From Pseudotabrizicola sp. (lineage in GTDB: Bacteria > Pseudomonadota > Alphaproteobacteria > Rhodobacterales > Rhodobacteraceae), in assembly GCF_030684215.1 (NCBI RefSeq), contig NZ_JAUXOV010000065.1, positions 1 to 64,000 of the forward strand: a stretch of DNA of 64,000 bases, given 5' to 3'. Numbering within the stretch: the stretch's first letter is position 1; each line of letters begins with the position of its first letter. The position numbers and the translations under genes were made by a program. The notes beneath the pieces were generated by a model. It worked only from the letters and a program-made list of their open reading frames with translations, made no database searches and was not told the origin of the DNA. This document shows, in pieces, positions 20,811 to 29,786 of the stretch.

Positions 20811-22114
20811 GCAAGCGTCCTCAGACTTACGGCGTGCGCGCCAATGCAGCGCCCCTGCTCCATGCCCTGTTCAATGGCTGACCGAAAGTGAATCCCGCCA
20901 TACAGCCGCGAGATGCCAGCCTCGTCCGCCGCTTGCCAGAAACTTGCGTAGGATCGGGCGTCCAGCCCCTCGCGCTCGTGGGTGAAATCCTCATAGGCAA
21001 AAGCTTCGCCAAGCACGCCCGTAAGGACCGTTGCCGCCGCCGCCGACACGGTGGAGTGGCCCGACGGATATTCGGCAAAAGGCGGCGTGATCAGCAAAGG
21101 TTTCCAGTCTTTGTCAATCACCCGGTTGATATAGGTCACGGGCCGCAAAAGGTTGTATTCGGTCTTGTCATGCCAGCAACCGATAAACGCGTCAGCCATG
21201 CCGATGCCTAGTCGCGCCATCATGTCCACACTGACGGTTAGCGGCAGATTGTGACGTGATATCAGATCATTGGCTACAAAAATCCAATGGCCCGGCGGGG
21301 TCGATGACAGCATCGGGTCGTCTGACCAGAAGCGCGCAATCAGCGCCTGTTCGTCGGTCAGCGCCTTGGTGGCGGTGTAAACCTCCATCGCCTCGGCATA
21401 GAAATCTGATGTCGGGTCTTCGCTATAGACGGGCGGCGGGGGCAGGGCGCAGGTGTTTCCCGCAGGCATGGCAAAGGGGCGCACGCGGCCCCAATCGGGT
21501 AAAAGCGGCGCCTGTTGCTGGCGGATCAGGCTGGTCGGCACCCATGCTGACGGGTCGGCGGGCGGGCGGTAGCTTTGCGCAAAGCCCATGTTTTCCACCA
21601 CCGCGCCGCCATCAACATCCGCCCAATCAATGATATGCGCGGCAATCGCCTGACCCAAGCCAACGCTTTGGCGCAACACCTCGGGGGCCAGCCCTTGGGC
21701 CACTTGGGCATCAAGCTTGCGCGTCATCGTGGCCAAGGCGCGTTGGCCAGATGGCCCGGTATTGGAAAAGAAATGCGCAACCGTGGCCGACAGTGCAGCC
21801 TGAAGCACCGCCGCCGCATCATGCACCCCGTCGCCTGCCCGTGGAAGCGTGGTCAACCCGTTCAACTGCCCGGCAAGTGAGGTCATACCCTCATCGCAAG
21901 CCGCAACCGCCTCATACCCTGTCACCCCAAGATAGCCAAAGGCGCGGCTGGCGACGGGGGGGGAATAGGTGGCGGTATGGCGTACCAGTTGAAGGCTCAG
22001 CTTGTACCAGTTGGTCAGCACCGATCTTGGGTCGGATGCCACCTGCGCCCGCGCCGGCAGCAGGACAGCGGTCAATGCCGCTGCCCCCAGTCCAAGAACC
22101 CTGCGCCGGTGCAT
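20807..22114 (-). CDS. Vanadium-dependent haloperoxidase-like PAP2-superfamily protein
   Basis: 435 residues. The N-terminus (HRRRVLGLGAAALTAVLLPARAQ) looks like a Tat signal, fitting folded export. The acid-phosphatase/haloperoxidase motif is visible: Lys317-x6-Arg324-Pro325, then PSGH at 350-353, and Ser402-Arg403-x5-His409. The usual Asp after the last His is Ala413. Vanadium haloperoxidases oxidise halides with peroxide; relatives are phosphatases, so activity is open. It begins 11 bases after xylA, with AAGGGG overlapping the xylA stop region, so it is probably cotranscribed with the xylose genes. Confidence 0.87.
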   Translation of the reverse strand: MHRRRVLGLGAAALTAVLLPARAQVASDPRSVLTNWYKLSLQLVRHTATYSPPVASRAFGYLGVTGYEAVAACDEGMTSLAGQLNGLTTLPRAGDGVHDAAAVLQAALSATVAHFFSNTGPSGQRALATMTRKLDAQVAQGLAPEVLRQSVGLGQAIAAHIIDWADVDGGAVVENMGFAQSYRPPADPSAWVPTSLIRQQQAPLLPDWGRVRPFAMPAGNTCALPPPPVYSEDPTSDFYAEAMEVYTATKALTDEQALIARFWSDDPMLSSTPPGHWIFVANDLISRHNLPLTVSVDMMARLGIGMADAFIGCWHDKTEYNLLRPVTYINRVIDKDWKPLLITPPFAEYPSGHSTVSAAAATVLTGVLGEAFAYEDFTHEREGLDARSYASFWQAADEAGISRLYGGIHFRSAIEQGMEQGRCIGAHAVSLRTLA

Positions 22115-22125
22115 ATTGACCCCTT

Positions 22126-23427
22126 TCAGATGTATTTGTTCCAGAGGTTTTCCAGCCGCTCCTGACGGCCAGACTTTGGCTGCGGCTCCAGCCCCTCGGT
22201 CGTCACGCGCGCCGCTGCCGCCTCCAGACTTCCGTCCAGCATCGCCTTGGCGGCAGGCGTCTGCCAGCCAGCATAGCGGGTGCGCAGTTGGGCTTCCATC
22301 TCATCTGATTCCATCATCGCGGCGGCGCATTTCAACGCCCGCGCACAGGTATCCATCCCGCCGACATGGCCAAGGATCAGATCTTCTGGGTCCAGCGACT
22401 GACGGCGCACCTTGGCGTCAAAGTTGGTGCCACCAGTGGTATACCCACCCGCCCGCAATATCTCATAGAACGCCACGGCCTTTTCGGCGTGGTTGTTCGG
22501 GAACTGGTCTGTATCCCAGCCCGACTGGTAGTCATTGCGGTTCATGTCGATCGATCCAAAAATTCCCAGCGCCGAGGCAAGGGCAATCTCGTGTTCAAAC
22601 GAATGGCCGGCCAGAATGGCGTGGCCCTGTTCCACATTGGTCTGAACCTCTTTTTCCAGCCCAAAATCCTTGAGGAAGCCGTAAACCGTCGCCACATCGT
22701 AATCATACTGATGCTTTGAAGGTTCCTGCGGCTTTGGCTCGATCAGGATCGCACCTTTGAAGCCGATCTTGTATTTGTATTCCACCACCTGTTGCAGGAA
22801 CCGCCCGGCGTGGGCGCGTTCCGCTTTCAGATCGGTGTTGAGAAGTGTCTCATAGCCCTCACGTCCGCCCCAAAGCACATAGTTCGCGCCGCCAAGCTTC
22901 ATCGTGGCGTCCATGTTCGCCTTCACGGTCGCTGCCGCATAGGCGTAGACATCGGGGTCGGGGTTGGTGGCCGCGCCCGACATCCAGCGCCGGTTGGTGA
23001 ACATGTTCGCCGTGCCCCACAGCAGTCTGGCCTTATGGCTTTCCTGCTTTTGGGCAATATAGTCGACCATTTCATCCAGATTGCGCTTTGACTCTGCAAA
23101 CGTAGCGCCTTCGGGGCGCATGTCGGCATCGTGGAAGCAATAGAACGGCGCGCCCAGAATATCGAACATCTCAAACGCCACATCCGCCTTCAGACGGGCC
23201 AGATCCATGCTGTCACCGAACCAAGGCCGGTCAAACGTCTGTCCGCCAAACGGGTCACCGCCGGGCCATGCAAAGCTGTGCCAATAGGCCACGGCAAAGC
23301 GCAGATGGTCTTCCATCCGCTTGCCCATGATGACTTCATCAGGGTTGTAATGGCGGAAGGCGAATTCGCTGGTGGCATCCGGGCCTTCGTATTTAATGGT
23401 GGGGATGTTTTTGAAAAAATCAGTCAT
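22126..23427 (-). CDS. xylA: Xylose isomerase
   Basis: 433 residues, fitting the class II enzymes. It converts D-xylose to D-xylulose using two divalent metal ions in a TIM barrel. Landmarks: [27 protein letters not shown] with the catalytic His/Asp, [35 protein letters not shown], and [22 protein letters not shown] with metal-binding Asp residues. Its ATG overlaps the xylB stop by 4 bases. Control is expected through the divergent ROK repressor gene. Confidence 0.97.
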   Translation of the reverse strand: MTDFFKNIPTIKYEGPDATSEFAFRHYNPDEVIMGKRMEDHLRFAVAYWHSFAWPGGDPFGGQTFDRPWFGDSMDLARLKADVAFEMFDILGAPFYCFHDADMRPEGATFAESKRNLDEMVDYIAQKQESHKARLLWGTANMFTNRRWMSGAATNPDPDVYAYAAATVKANMDATMKLGGANYVLWGGREGYETLLNTDLKAERAHAGRFLQQVVEYKYKIGFKGAILIEPKPQEPSKHQYDYDVATVYGFLKDFGLEKEVQTNVEQGHAILAGHSFEHEIALASALGIFGSIDMNRNDYQSGWDTDQFPNNHAEKAVAFYEILRAGGYTTGGTNFDAKVRRQSLDPEDLILGHVGGMDTCARALKCAAAMMESDEMEAQLRTRYAGWQTPAAKAMLDGSLEAAAARVTTEGLEPQPKSGRQERLENLWNKYI

Positions 23428-24863
23428 GTCAGGCCCTTGATGGCAGATTGTGCGTTGATATGGCGGGCGTGGCCCGCGTCGAATGCGTCTTTCAACGCCG
23501 GATCCGGGTCAAAAACCCGTGCGATGGCGGGCAGCGTGGCGACTTCGGCCCCGGCCCCGGTTGCAGCCATAAGGGCCAGACGGGCGGCGCCGTAAGCCCC
23601 GCCAAAATCGCCCGCCACCGGCACTTGCACCGGACAGTTCAGCGCGGTCGCGATGGTGCGCAGCCAGTAGTCCGACTTTGACCCGCCGCCCACCGCCAGC
23701 AGGCTTTCCAGCTTGGTCCCCGTGGCCGCCAAAGCGTCGCGGCAATCGCGGAAGGCAAAGGTCACACCCTCCAGAATGGCGCGGGTGGCAGCTTGCCGAT
23801 CGGTCGCATGTTCCAGCCCAACAAAAGCCCCGCGCACGGACGCGCTGTTCAGGGGGGTGCGCTCGCCGCCCAGATAGGGCAGGAACAGCGTCTTGCCAGG
23901 GGCCTGCAATGTCCCCAGATCACTGGTCAGGCTGGCGGCATCACTGCCCGACAGCCGCGCAAACCAGTTCAGCGCATCGGTGCAGGCAAGGATCACGCCC
24001 ATCTGATGCCACGTGTTGGGCAGCGCATGGCAAAACGTATGCACCGCCGTTGCCGGGTCGGGCTGATAGCCGTCATTTGCGGCAAATAACACGCCCGACG
24101 TGCCGAGGCTGACAAACGCCTCACCCGCACGCACCACGCCAACGCCAACCCCCGCCGCCGCATTGTCACCGCCGCCGCCCGCGACGACAACACCCTTGGG
24201 AAAGCCCCAGCGGGCGGCCAGATCGGGGCGCAGCTTGCCCGACACTGCCGAGCCTTCGACAAGCGCGGGCATATGGCTGCGGCTCAGCCCGGTTGCGCCA
24301 AGCAGGTCATCCGACCAGTCCCGCGCGCCCGTATCCAGCCAGGCCGTGCCAGCGGCATCAGACATCTCAGACACATGATTGCCTGTCAGCCACAGCCGCA
24401 GGTAATCCTTGGGCAGCAAGACCTTTGCCACCTTGTCCCACAGCGCGGGCTCGTTTGCCTGCATCCACATCAGCTTTGGCGCGGTAAAACCGGGGAACAC
24501 GATATTCCCGGTCACGCGCCGGAACATCGGGTCGTCATCCAGTTCAGCCGCCTCAAGATGGCTGCGGGTGTCGTTCCACAGAATGCAGGGACGCAACACT
24601 TGATCCGACGCATCCAGCACCGTGGCCCCGTGCATGTGCCCGGACAGACCAATGCCACGCACCGCGCCAAGACCATGGGCCGACAGCGCATCAATCACCG
24701 CTTCGGCCGCAGCGATCCAGTCGTTCGGCGATTGCTCGCTCCAGCCCTCATGTGGGCGTTGAACGGTCAGGGGCATGGTGGATTCCGCCACCACCTCCTG
24801 CGCCTCGGTCATCAGAATGCCTTTCAGCCCCGAGGTGCCCAGATCAAGACCAATATACATCAA
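23424..24863 (-). CDS. xylB: Xylulokinase
   Basis: 479 residues. FGGY-family carbohydrate kinase: [14 protein letters not shown] is the N-terminal phosphate-binding loop, followed by [44 protein letters not shown] and the C-terminal [25 protein letters not shown]. It phosphorylates D-xylulose for the pentose phosphate pathway. It overlaps xylG upstream and xylA downstream by 4 bases each. Confidence 0.96.
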   Translation of the reverse strand: MMYIGLDLGTSGLKGILMTEAQEVVAESTMPLTVQRPHEGWSEQSPNDWIAAAEAVIDALSAHGLGAVRGIGLSGHMHGATVLDASDQVLRPCILWNDTRSHLEAAELDDDPMFRRVTGNIVFPGFTAPKLMWMQANEPALWDKVAKVLLPKDYLRLWLTGNHVSEMSDAAGTAWLDTGARDWSDDLLGATGLSRSHMPALVEGSAVSGKLRPDLAARWGFPKGVVVAGGGGDNAAAGVGVGVVRAGEAFVSLGTSGVLFAANDGYQPDPATAVHTFCHALPNTWHQMGVILACTDALNWFARLSGSDAASLTSDLGTLQAPGKTLFLPYLGGERTPLNSASVRGAFVGLEHATDRQAATRAILEGVTFAFRDCRDALAATGTKLESLLAVGGGSKSDYWLRTIATALNCPVQVPVAGDFGGAYGAARLALMAATGAGAEVATLPAIARVFDPDPALKDAFDAGHARHINAQSAIKGLT

Positions 24864-25621
24864 TAGGCCTTTGCTGGCTTTTTACCCATGATGATCATGC
24901 CCAGAATATCGTCATCAGACACATCGCCCACGTTCACCGTGCCGACCCGCTGACCGTTCTTCATCACCACAGCGCGGTCGCACAGATCCATCACGGCATG
25001 AATGTCATGCTCGATCAGGAAAATGCCCAAGCCCTGCCGCTTCAGTTCCTGAATCAGCTCGGCCACCATCTGGGTTTCCTGCGGGCCAAGTGCGGCTGTG
25101 GGTTCGTCCATGATCAGGATCTTGGCGTTGAAATAGACCGCCCGCGCGATGGCTACCGATTGACGCTGCCCGCCGGACAGCGCCGATACCGGCACGTTGA
25201 ACTTGCGGAAGTTCGGGTTCAGCCGTGCCATGATCTTGCGTGTCTCGGCCTCCATCTGGGCGTCATCGACAAAGCCCGCCGCCGTCACCAGCTCGCGCCC
25301 CAGAAACAGGTTCGACGCTGCGTCCAGATTGTCGGCCAAGGCCAGCGTCTGATAGATCGTTTCGATGTTGTAGTGCCGGGCATCGCGCGGGTTGTGGATA
25401 TCAACCCGCTCACCGTTGATGTAGATTTCTCCGGCATCCTTTTGATAGGCGCCCGACAGGCACTTGATCAGCGTGGATTTGCCCGCGCCGTTGTGGCCCA
25501 AAAGGCCCACAACTTCCCCCGGATGCAGGTCAATGCTGACATGATCGACAGCCTTGATGCCGCCGAAAGAGATAGAGATGTCACGCATCTCGACCAGCGG
25601 TGTTCCTTTGGTAACGGTCAT
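24860..25621 (-). CDS. xylG: Xylose ABC transporter ATP-binding protein
   Basis: 253 residues from the ATG at 25621. A single ABC domain: Walker [10 protein letters not shown] at 42-50, signature [14 protein letters not shown], Walker [14 protein letters not shown] and the switch His in [11 protein letters not shown]. The E. coli XylG has two tandem ABC domains (about 510 residues); here there is only one, as in FrcA-type and many alphaproteobacterial sugar systems. It powers uptake through XylH with XylF. It lies 10 bases after xylH and overlaps xylB by 4 bases. Confidence 0.93.
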   Translation of the reverse strand: MTVTKGTPLVEMRDISISFGGIKAVDHVSIDLHPGEVVGLLGHNGAGKSTLIKCLSGAYQKDAGEIYINGERVDIHNPRDARHYNIETIYQTLALADNLDAASNLFLGRELVTAAGFVDDAQMEAETRKIMARLNPNFRKFNVPVSALSGGQRQSVAIARAVYFNAKILIMDEPTAALGPQETQMVAELIQELKRQGLGIFLIEHDIHAVMDLCDRAVVMKNGQRVGTVNVGDVSDDDILGMIIMGKKPAKAY

Positions 25622-25631
25622 GGCTGCCTCC

Positions 25632-26945
25632 TTACTTCGTGCGGGCGCGGTAGAGGTTGTCAAGATAGACGGCGAGAACAAGAACCACGCCTACGACGAT
25701 CCGCTGTATGGCGGCGTCAAAGCCGATTAGAACCATGCCCGATTGCAAGGATTGCATGACCAGCGCACCAAGGATGGCACCGTAAATCGTGCCGACCCCA
25801 CCTGCGAGGGACGTGCCCCCGATCACGGCGGCCGCGATCACATACAGCTCGTCCAGCGTGCCAAGCGCGTTGGTGGCAGAGTTCAGGCGGGCCGAGGCGA
25901 TAACGGCTGCGATGCCGGTCAGTGCCCCCATCAGGGCAAAGATCTTCATCGTCATCCAGCGGGTGTTGATCCCGGCCAGTGCCGCCGCTTCGGGGTTGCC
26001 GCCGATGGCAAAGACATAGCGGCCAAAGCGGGTGCGGGTCATCAGTATGGTCATCAAAATCCCGACGGTCAGCATGATCAGCACCGGAATGGCAAAGCCG
26101 TGCGACACAAACGTATCATCAGGCAGGTTCATCTGGCGCAGAATGCCGCGTGGCAGCGGGTAGGCGTTCATAAGCATGACCGCCCCAAGGATCGCGCCAC
26201 AGCCAATGGCCCCCAGTGTCATCTCTGCCCACATCGGGCGCAGCGGAAATTCGTGTTTGACGCGTTGTTTGCGCCCGTTGATCAGCAGCCAGACCACACC
26301 AACACAGGCCAGAATGCCGACAATCCAGCTTCCCGTTGCGCCGATATTTCCACCCGGACCGCCGCCCAAAAGCGCAAATGTGCTGTCCACCGGGGAAATG
26401 GTCTTGCCGCCATTGGCGATAAACGCCATCCCGCGCCAGACCATCAAGCCGCCAAGCGTGACGATAAACGACGGAATGCCGCGATAGGCGATCAGCCAGC
26501 CGTGGAATGCGCCGATCAATGACCCCAGAACAATGCCGACCGCACAGGTGATGATCCAGATCGACCAGTGACCAAGGCCCAGAATTTGTGGCAGCACATC
26601 AACCTGCAAAATCCCCATGGCCATGCCGGTCACGCCAATCAGCGATCCTACCGACAGATCGATGTTGCGGGTTATGATGACCAGCACCATCCCTGTGGCC
26701 ATGATCCCGATGCTAGAGGTCTGCACCGACAGGTTCCACAGGTTGCGCGGGGTCAGAAAGGCGCCATTGCCGTTCACGACCGCGCCGTAGATGTGAAAAC
26801 CACCCCAGATCAGCATGAGGGCGGCCAACATGCCAAGCAGACGGGTGTCAATCTCGGTCGCGGCCAGAAAGCGCTTTATCGGGTTTCCGCCGGCCACCGT
26901 ATGGGTGGGCGTTGCAGGAGGGGCAGTCAAGGGTGTCTTGGTCAT
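25632..26945 (-). CDS. xylH: Xylose ABC transporter permease
   Basis: 437 residues from the ATG at 26945 ([10 protein letters not shown]). An in-frame ATG at 26978 is possible, but neither start has a strong ribosome site. About ten or more membrane helices are visible. The BPD_transp_2 family motif appears as the [15 protein letters not shown] block and, near the end, [34 protein letters not shown]. It forms the membrane channel for xylose with XylG and XylF. It is separated from xylF by 167 bases holding a strong hairpin. Confidence 0.93.
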   Translation of the reverse strand: MTKTPLTAPPATPTHTVAGGNPIKRFLAATEIDTRLLGMLAALMLIWGGFHIYGAVVNGNGAFLTPRNLWNLSVQTSSIGIMATGMVLVIITRNIDLSVGSLIGVTGMAMGILQVDVLPQILGLGHWSIWIITCAVGIVLGSLIGAFHGWLIAYRGIPSFIVTLGGLMVWRGMAFIANGGKTISPVDSTFALLGGGPGGNIGATGSWIVGILACVGVVWLLINGRKQRVKHEFPLRPMWAEMTLGAIGCGAILGAVMLMNAYPLPRGILRQMNLPDDTFVSHGFAIPVLIMLTVGILMTILMTRTRFGRYVFAIGGNPEAAALAGINTRWMTMKIFALMGALTGIAAVIASARLNSATNALGTLDELYVIAAAVIGGTSLAGGVGTIYGAILGALVMQSLQSGMVLIGFDAAIQRIVVGVVLVLAVYLDNLYRARTK

Positions 26946-27070
26946 GGCATCGTCCAACGCTATGGGGGACAGGGACATCGCGAAAAAGACCAGACCGAGG
27001 CAAGCATCGGCCACATGTGGTCACGCAACCGTTCACGGTTGCAAGATGTCGCAAACAGGTGGTGAAAAGT

Positions 27071-27104
27071 GCGGCGCGGCATCCCTAAGGGAACGCCGCG
27101 CCGC
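27071..27104 (-). terminator. Intercistronic hairpin between xylF and xylH
   Basis: GCGGCGCGGC at 27071-27080 and GCCGCGCCGC at 27095-27104 pair perfectly, and the spacer holds a second short palindrome (TCCCTAAGGGA, 27082-27092). On the minus strand only ACTTTTC follows. It is probably a partial terminator or 3' mRNA stabiliser that raises binding protein over membrane components, as in other sugar ABC operons. Confidence 0.7.
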
Positions 27105-27112
27105 GACAGATC

Positions 27113-28138
27113 TTATTCGCAGCCAACAACGCCAGCGACAGCACCTTCACAGGCCGCAGCCTTGGTGATGTGGCCTGCGTCGATAGCGACGTTCAGGTTG
27201 GCGCGGGTCAACGGTGTTGGCGCCAGCAGGATGGCGTTCATCTCGACACCCTTTTCGCCACCCGAGAACTTGGTCGCGCCTTCGATCGAGTCGAGCGAAG
27301 CACCCTCTGCCAATGCCGAGGCGATTTCGCCCGCAGCCTTGCCCAGCTGGCGCGCGTCTTTCCAGACCGAAACGGTCTGGGTGCCGCGTGCCACACGGTT
27401 GATTGCTGCATGGTCGCCATCCTGGCCGCCGACCGGAACGGTCAGGCCCTGTGCGCCAAGGGCTGCAACAACGCCGCCCGCCATGCCATCATTCTGGCTC
27501 AGAGCCGCGTCAACGTCGTTGTTGTTGGCGGTCAGGATCTGCTCCATGTTCTTCTGGGCATTTTCTGGCTTCCAGCCGTCCGAGAACGCTTCGCCGACGA
27601 TCTTGATGTCGCCCGAATCGACTGCGCCCTGAATAACCGACATCATGCCTTGCAGCAGGAAGCCGGCGTTCGGATCGCCCGGATCGCCCTTGATGATCGC
27701 ATAGTTGCCCTTTGGCACTTCTGCAAAGACGGTTTCCGCAATGATCCGGCCCACGCCAACGTTGTCAAACGTCAGATAGAATGTGCGGTCATCTTCGATC
27801 AGACGGTCATAGCCGACAACCGGAATGCCTTCGTTTGCGGCAGCTTCAATCGCTGGCCCGATGGCGTCCTTGTCCCATGCGTTGATGATCAGCGCGTCAA
27901 CGCCCTGAGCGATCAGCGCCTCAACATCTGTCAACTGCTTGGCCGAGGACGATTCAGCATCAGCCGAAACGTATTCGTTGCCAGCGGCTTCCAGCGCTGC
28001 TTTTACCGCTGCTTCGTCGATCTTCCAGCGCTCTTCCTGAAAGCTTCCCCAAGAAACGCCGATTTTTTTACCCTCTGCCAGTGCGGCAGACGAAAACCCC
28101 GTCGCCGCGATCACGGCGAGCACGATTGCGTTACGCAT
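27113..28138 (-). CDS. xylF: Xylose-binding periplasmic protein
   Basis: 341 residues from the ATG at 28138, preceded by AGGGAGG. A signal peptide (MRNAIVLAVIAATGFSSAALA) leads to a type 1 periplasmic-binding (ribose-binding-like) fold: KIGVSWGSFQEERWKIDEAAVKAAL, GVDALIINAWDKDAI, GIPVVGYDRLI, ALSQNDGMAGGVVAAL and VPVGGQDGDHAAINRVARGTQTVSVWKD. The last motifs are typical of XylF. It is the first gene of the operon, divergent from the ROK regulator. Confidence 0.95.
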   Translation of the reverse strand: MRNAIVLAVIAATGFSSAALAEGKKIGVSWGSFQEERWKIDEAAVKAALEAAGNEYVSADAESSSAKQLTDVEALIAQGVDALIINAWDKDAIGPAIEAAANEGIPVVGYDRLIEDDRTFYLTFDNVGVGRIIAETVFAEVPKGNYAIIKGDPGDPNAGFLLQGMMSVIQGAVDSGDIKIVGEAFSDGWKPENAQKNMEQILTANNNDVDAALSQNDGMAGGVVAALGAQGLTVPVGGQDGDHAAINRVARGTQTVSVWKDARQLGKAAGEIASALAEGASLDSIEGATKFSGGEKGVEMNAILLAPTPLTRANLNVAIDAGHITKAAACEGAVAGVVGCE

Positions 28139-28202
28139 ATGTATCCTCCCTATGGATGCAGCCAGCGTATGGCTGGTTCGACGGATTCGCCGAGACGGGC
28201 AA

Positions 28203-28231
28203 AATTTGCCCTTATTAATTTCAGTTGTCAA
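28203..28231 (-). promoter_or_regulatory. Candidate promoter of the xyl operon
   Basis: On the minus strand a perfect TTGACA (28226-28231) is followed after 17 bases by CAAATT (28203-28208), a weak -10. It lies about 65-93 bases before the xylF start, within the AT-rich centre of the 213-base divergent region 28139-28351. Small inverted repeats CCAGC/GCTGG (28162-28176) and GCTGC/GCAGC (28283-28295) also lie there and could be repressor sites. Confidence 0.4.
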
Positions 28232-28351
28232 AATAAAAATAGTGATGAAATCTAGGGTGGAGTAAGTATAAGCCTGTTTCTCGCTGCTTTGCAGCAATTT
28301 TCAGGCATATGACGAAGAATGTCGGCGATAATTTGTTAGGGTGCCAAAGAA

Positions 28352-29632
28352 ATGCTGACACAATATACGGCGGGTGAGGCAGGCGAAGCGCGCAAGGGCG
28401 TGGGGCCTTTGATCCCGCCCCTGTCCGATACGCTGCGCCCACTGCGCCAGCAGGTGTTTGAGTGCGTGCGCGCTGCCGGGCTGATTCCCCGCGTGCAGGT
28501 GGCAAAAGATCTGGGGGTCAGCCCGGCCTCTGTCACCACCATCACCTCGGAACTAATCGAATCGGGGCTCATCGAAGAAGTCGCGGCCCCCCCCCGCGAC
28601 GGAGAAACTGTTCGTGGGCGCCCCGCTGTGGCACTGGGCGTGCGAGCGTCCGCGCATCGTGTGGTGGGGATGAAGCTATCAGACCGCGAGCACACCGCCG
28701 TGGTTGTCGATTTTGCTGGCAATCTGATTGCTGATGACGCGATCCCCCGTCGTCCCGGTCCGATGGCCGTGGCCGAGCTTCTGACAGCCGTTGAAACGTT
28801 GCTGGACCGGGTTTGCGCCAAGGCGTCGATCAGCAGGTCAGACCTGAGCGCCGTTGGCTTGGGCGTTCCCGGTTTTGTCGACAGTGCCGAGGGGGTCGTG
28901 CTTTGGTCCTCGGTTCTGAATGACCGCAAGGTCGCACTGGCCGCACTGGCAAGTGCGCGTCTGGGGCTTCCGGTCTGGGTCGATAACGATGCAAACCTTG
29001 TGGCTCTGGCCGAGCTTTGGTTCGGTGTAGGGCGCGGTCTGTCCGATTTTGCGGTTGTCACCATCGAACATGGCGTCGGTATGGGCTTTGTGATGAACCA
29101 CCGGATCTATCGCGGATCGCAGCGGCTTGGGCTGGAATTGGGCCATACCAAAGTGCAGCTTGATGGTGCTTTGTGCAGATGCGGTCAGCGCGGCTGTCTG
29201 GAGGCGTATATCGCCGACTATGCCCTTGCGCGTGAAGCGACAACCGCCCTGAACTGGGGCCATAAGGAAGGGCAAAGCATCGCCGTTCTGCTGGAAAGCC
29301 TGTATGATCATGCCAAGGCGGGCAATGCCACTGCGCGCAGCATTTTCCGCCGTGCAGGGCGCTATCTGGCGGTTGGGCTGTCGAATGTGGTCAACCTGTT
29401 TGATCCGGCGCTGATCATCTTGTCGGGTGAGCGCATGCGCTACGATTACCTCTATGCCGCCGAGACTTTGGCCGAGATGGACAATCTGACAATCAACACC
29501 GGCCGCCCCCGCCCACCGATCGAAATTCATGCCTGGGGCGATCTTCTTTGGGCGCATGGCGCCGCAGCCCTTGCCCTGTCGTGCGTAAGTGAAAGCCTGC
29601 TGTCGGCCAACCGCGACATCGCCGCGCAATAG
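28352..29632 (+). CDS. xylR: ROK-family transcriptional repressor of xylose genes
   Basis: 426 residues. The N-terminal part has a winged helix-turn-helix (RVQVAKDLGVSPASVTTITSELIESGLIEE), then a ROK sugar-kinase-like domain with WVDNDANLVALAELWFG, IEHGVGMGFVMNH, LELGHTKV and the zinc motif CRCGQRGCLEAY. Divergence from xylF and the known role of ROK-type XylR proteins make it the likely xylose-responsive repressor. The ATG has only a weak AAAGAA upstream. A run of nine Cs (28587-28595) lies between the DNA-binding and ROK domains; the frame is intact. Confidence 0.9.
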   Translation: MLTQYTAGEAGEARKGVGPLIPPLSDTLRPLRQQVFECVRAAGLIPRVQVAKDLGVSPASVTTITSELIESGLIEEVAAPPRDGETVRGRPAVALGVRASAHRVVGMKLSDREHTAVVVDFAGNLIADDAIPRRPGPMAVAELLTAVETLLDRVCAKASISRSDLSAVGLGVPGFVDSAEGVVLWSSVLNDRKVALAALASARLGLPVWVDNDANLVALAELWFGVGRGLSDFAVVTIEHGVGMGFVMNHRIYRGSQRLGLELGHTKVQLDGALCRCGQRGCLEAYIADYALAREATTALNWGHKEGQSIAVLLESLYDHAKAGNATARSIFRRAGRYLAVGLSNVVNLFDPALIILSGERMRYDYLYAAETLAEMDNLTINTGRPRPPIEIHAWGDLLWAHGAAALALSCVSESLLSANRDIAAQ

Positions 29633-29786
29633 CATCTTCCGTCGGGGAATGTCGCAGGACACTGCATCTTGCGGGTATTGCGCTATAGTGGCGGAAAGGC
29701 GCAAAATGTGATGGCAGTTGGCCTCGGAATGACCCGCAGTTGATTGCACATCCGGGCGGCTGTTGCGATAGTCGGAACAATCGCCG

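Noticed and set aside
27170-28255. Long plus-strand open frame opposite xylF
   Set aside because: It lies entirely antisense to a well-supported gene, has no domain and no ribosome site; it is a high-GC shadow frame.
28283-28295. GCTGC/GCAGC hairpin as the main XylR operator
   Set aside because: Only five paired bases; such small repeats are common by chance, so it is mentioned only as a possibility.
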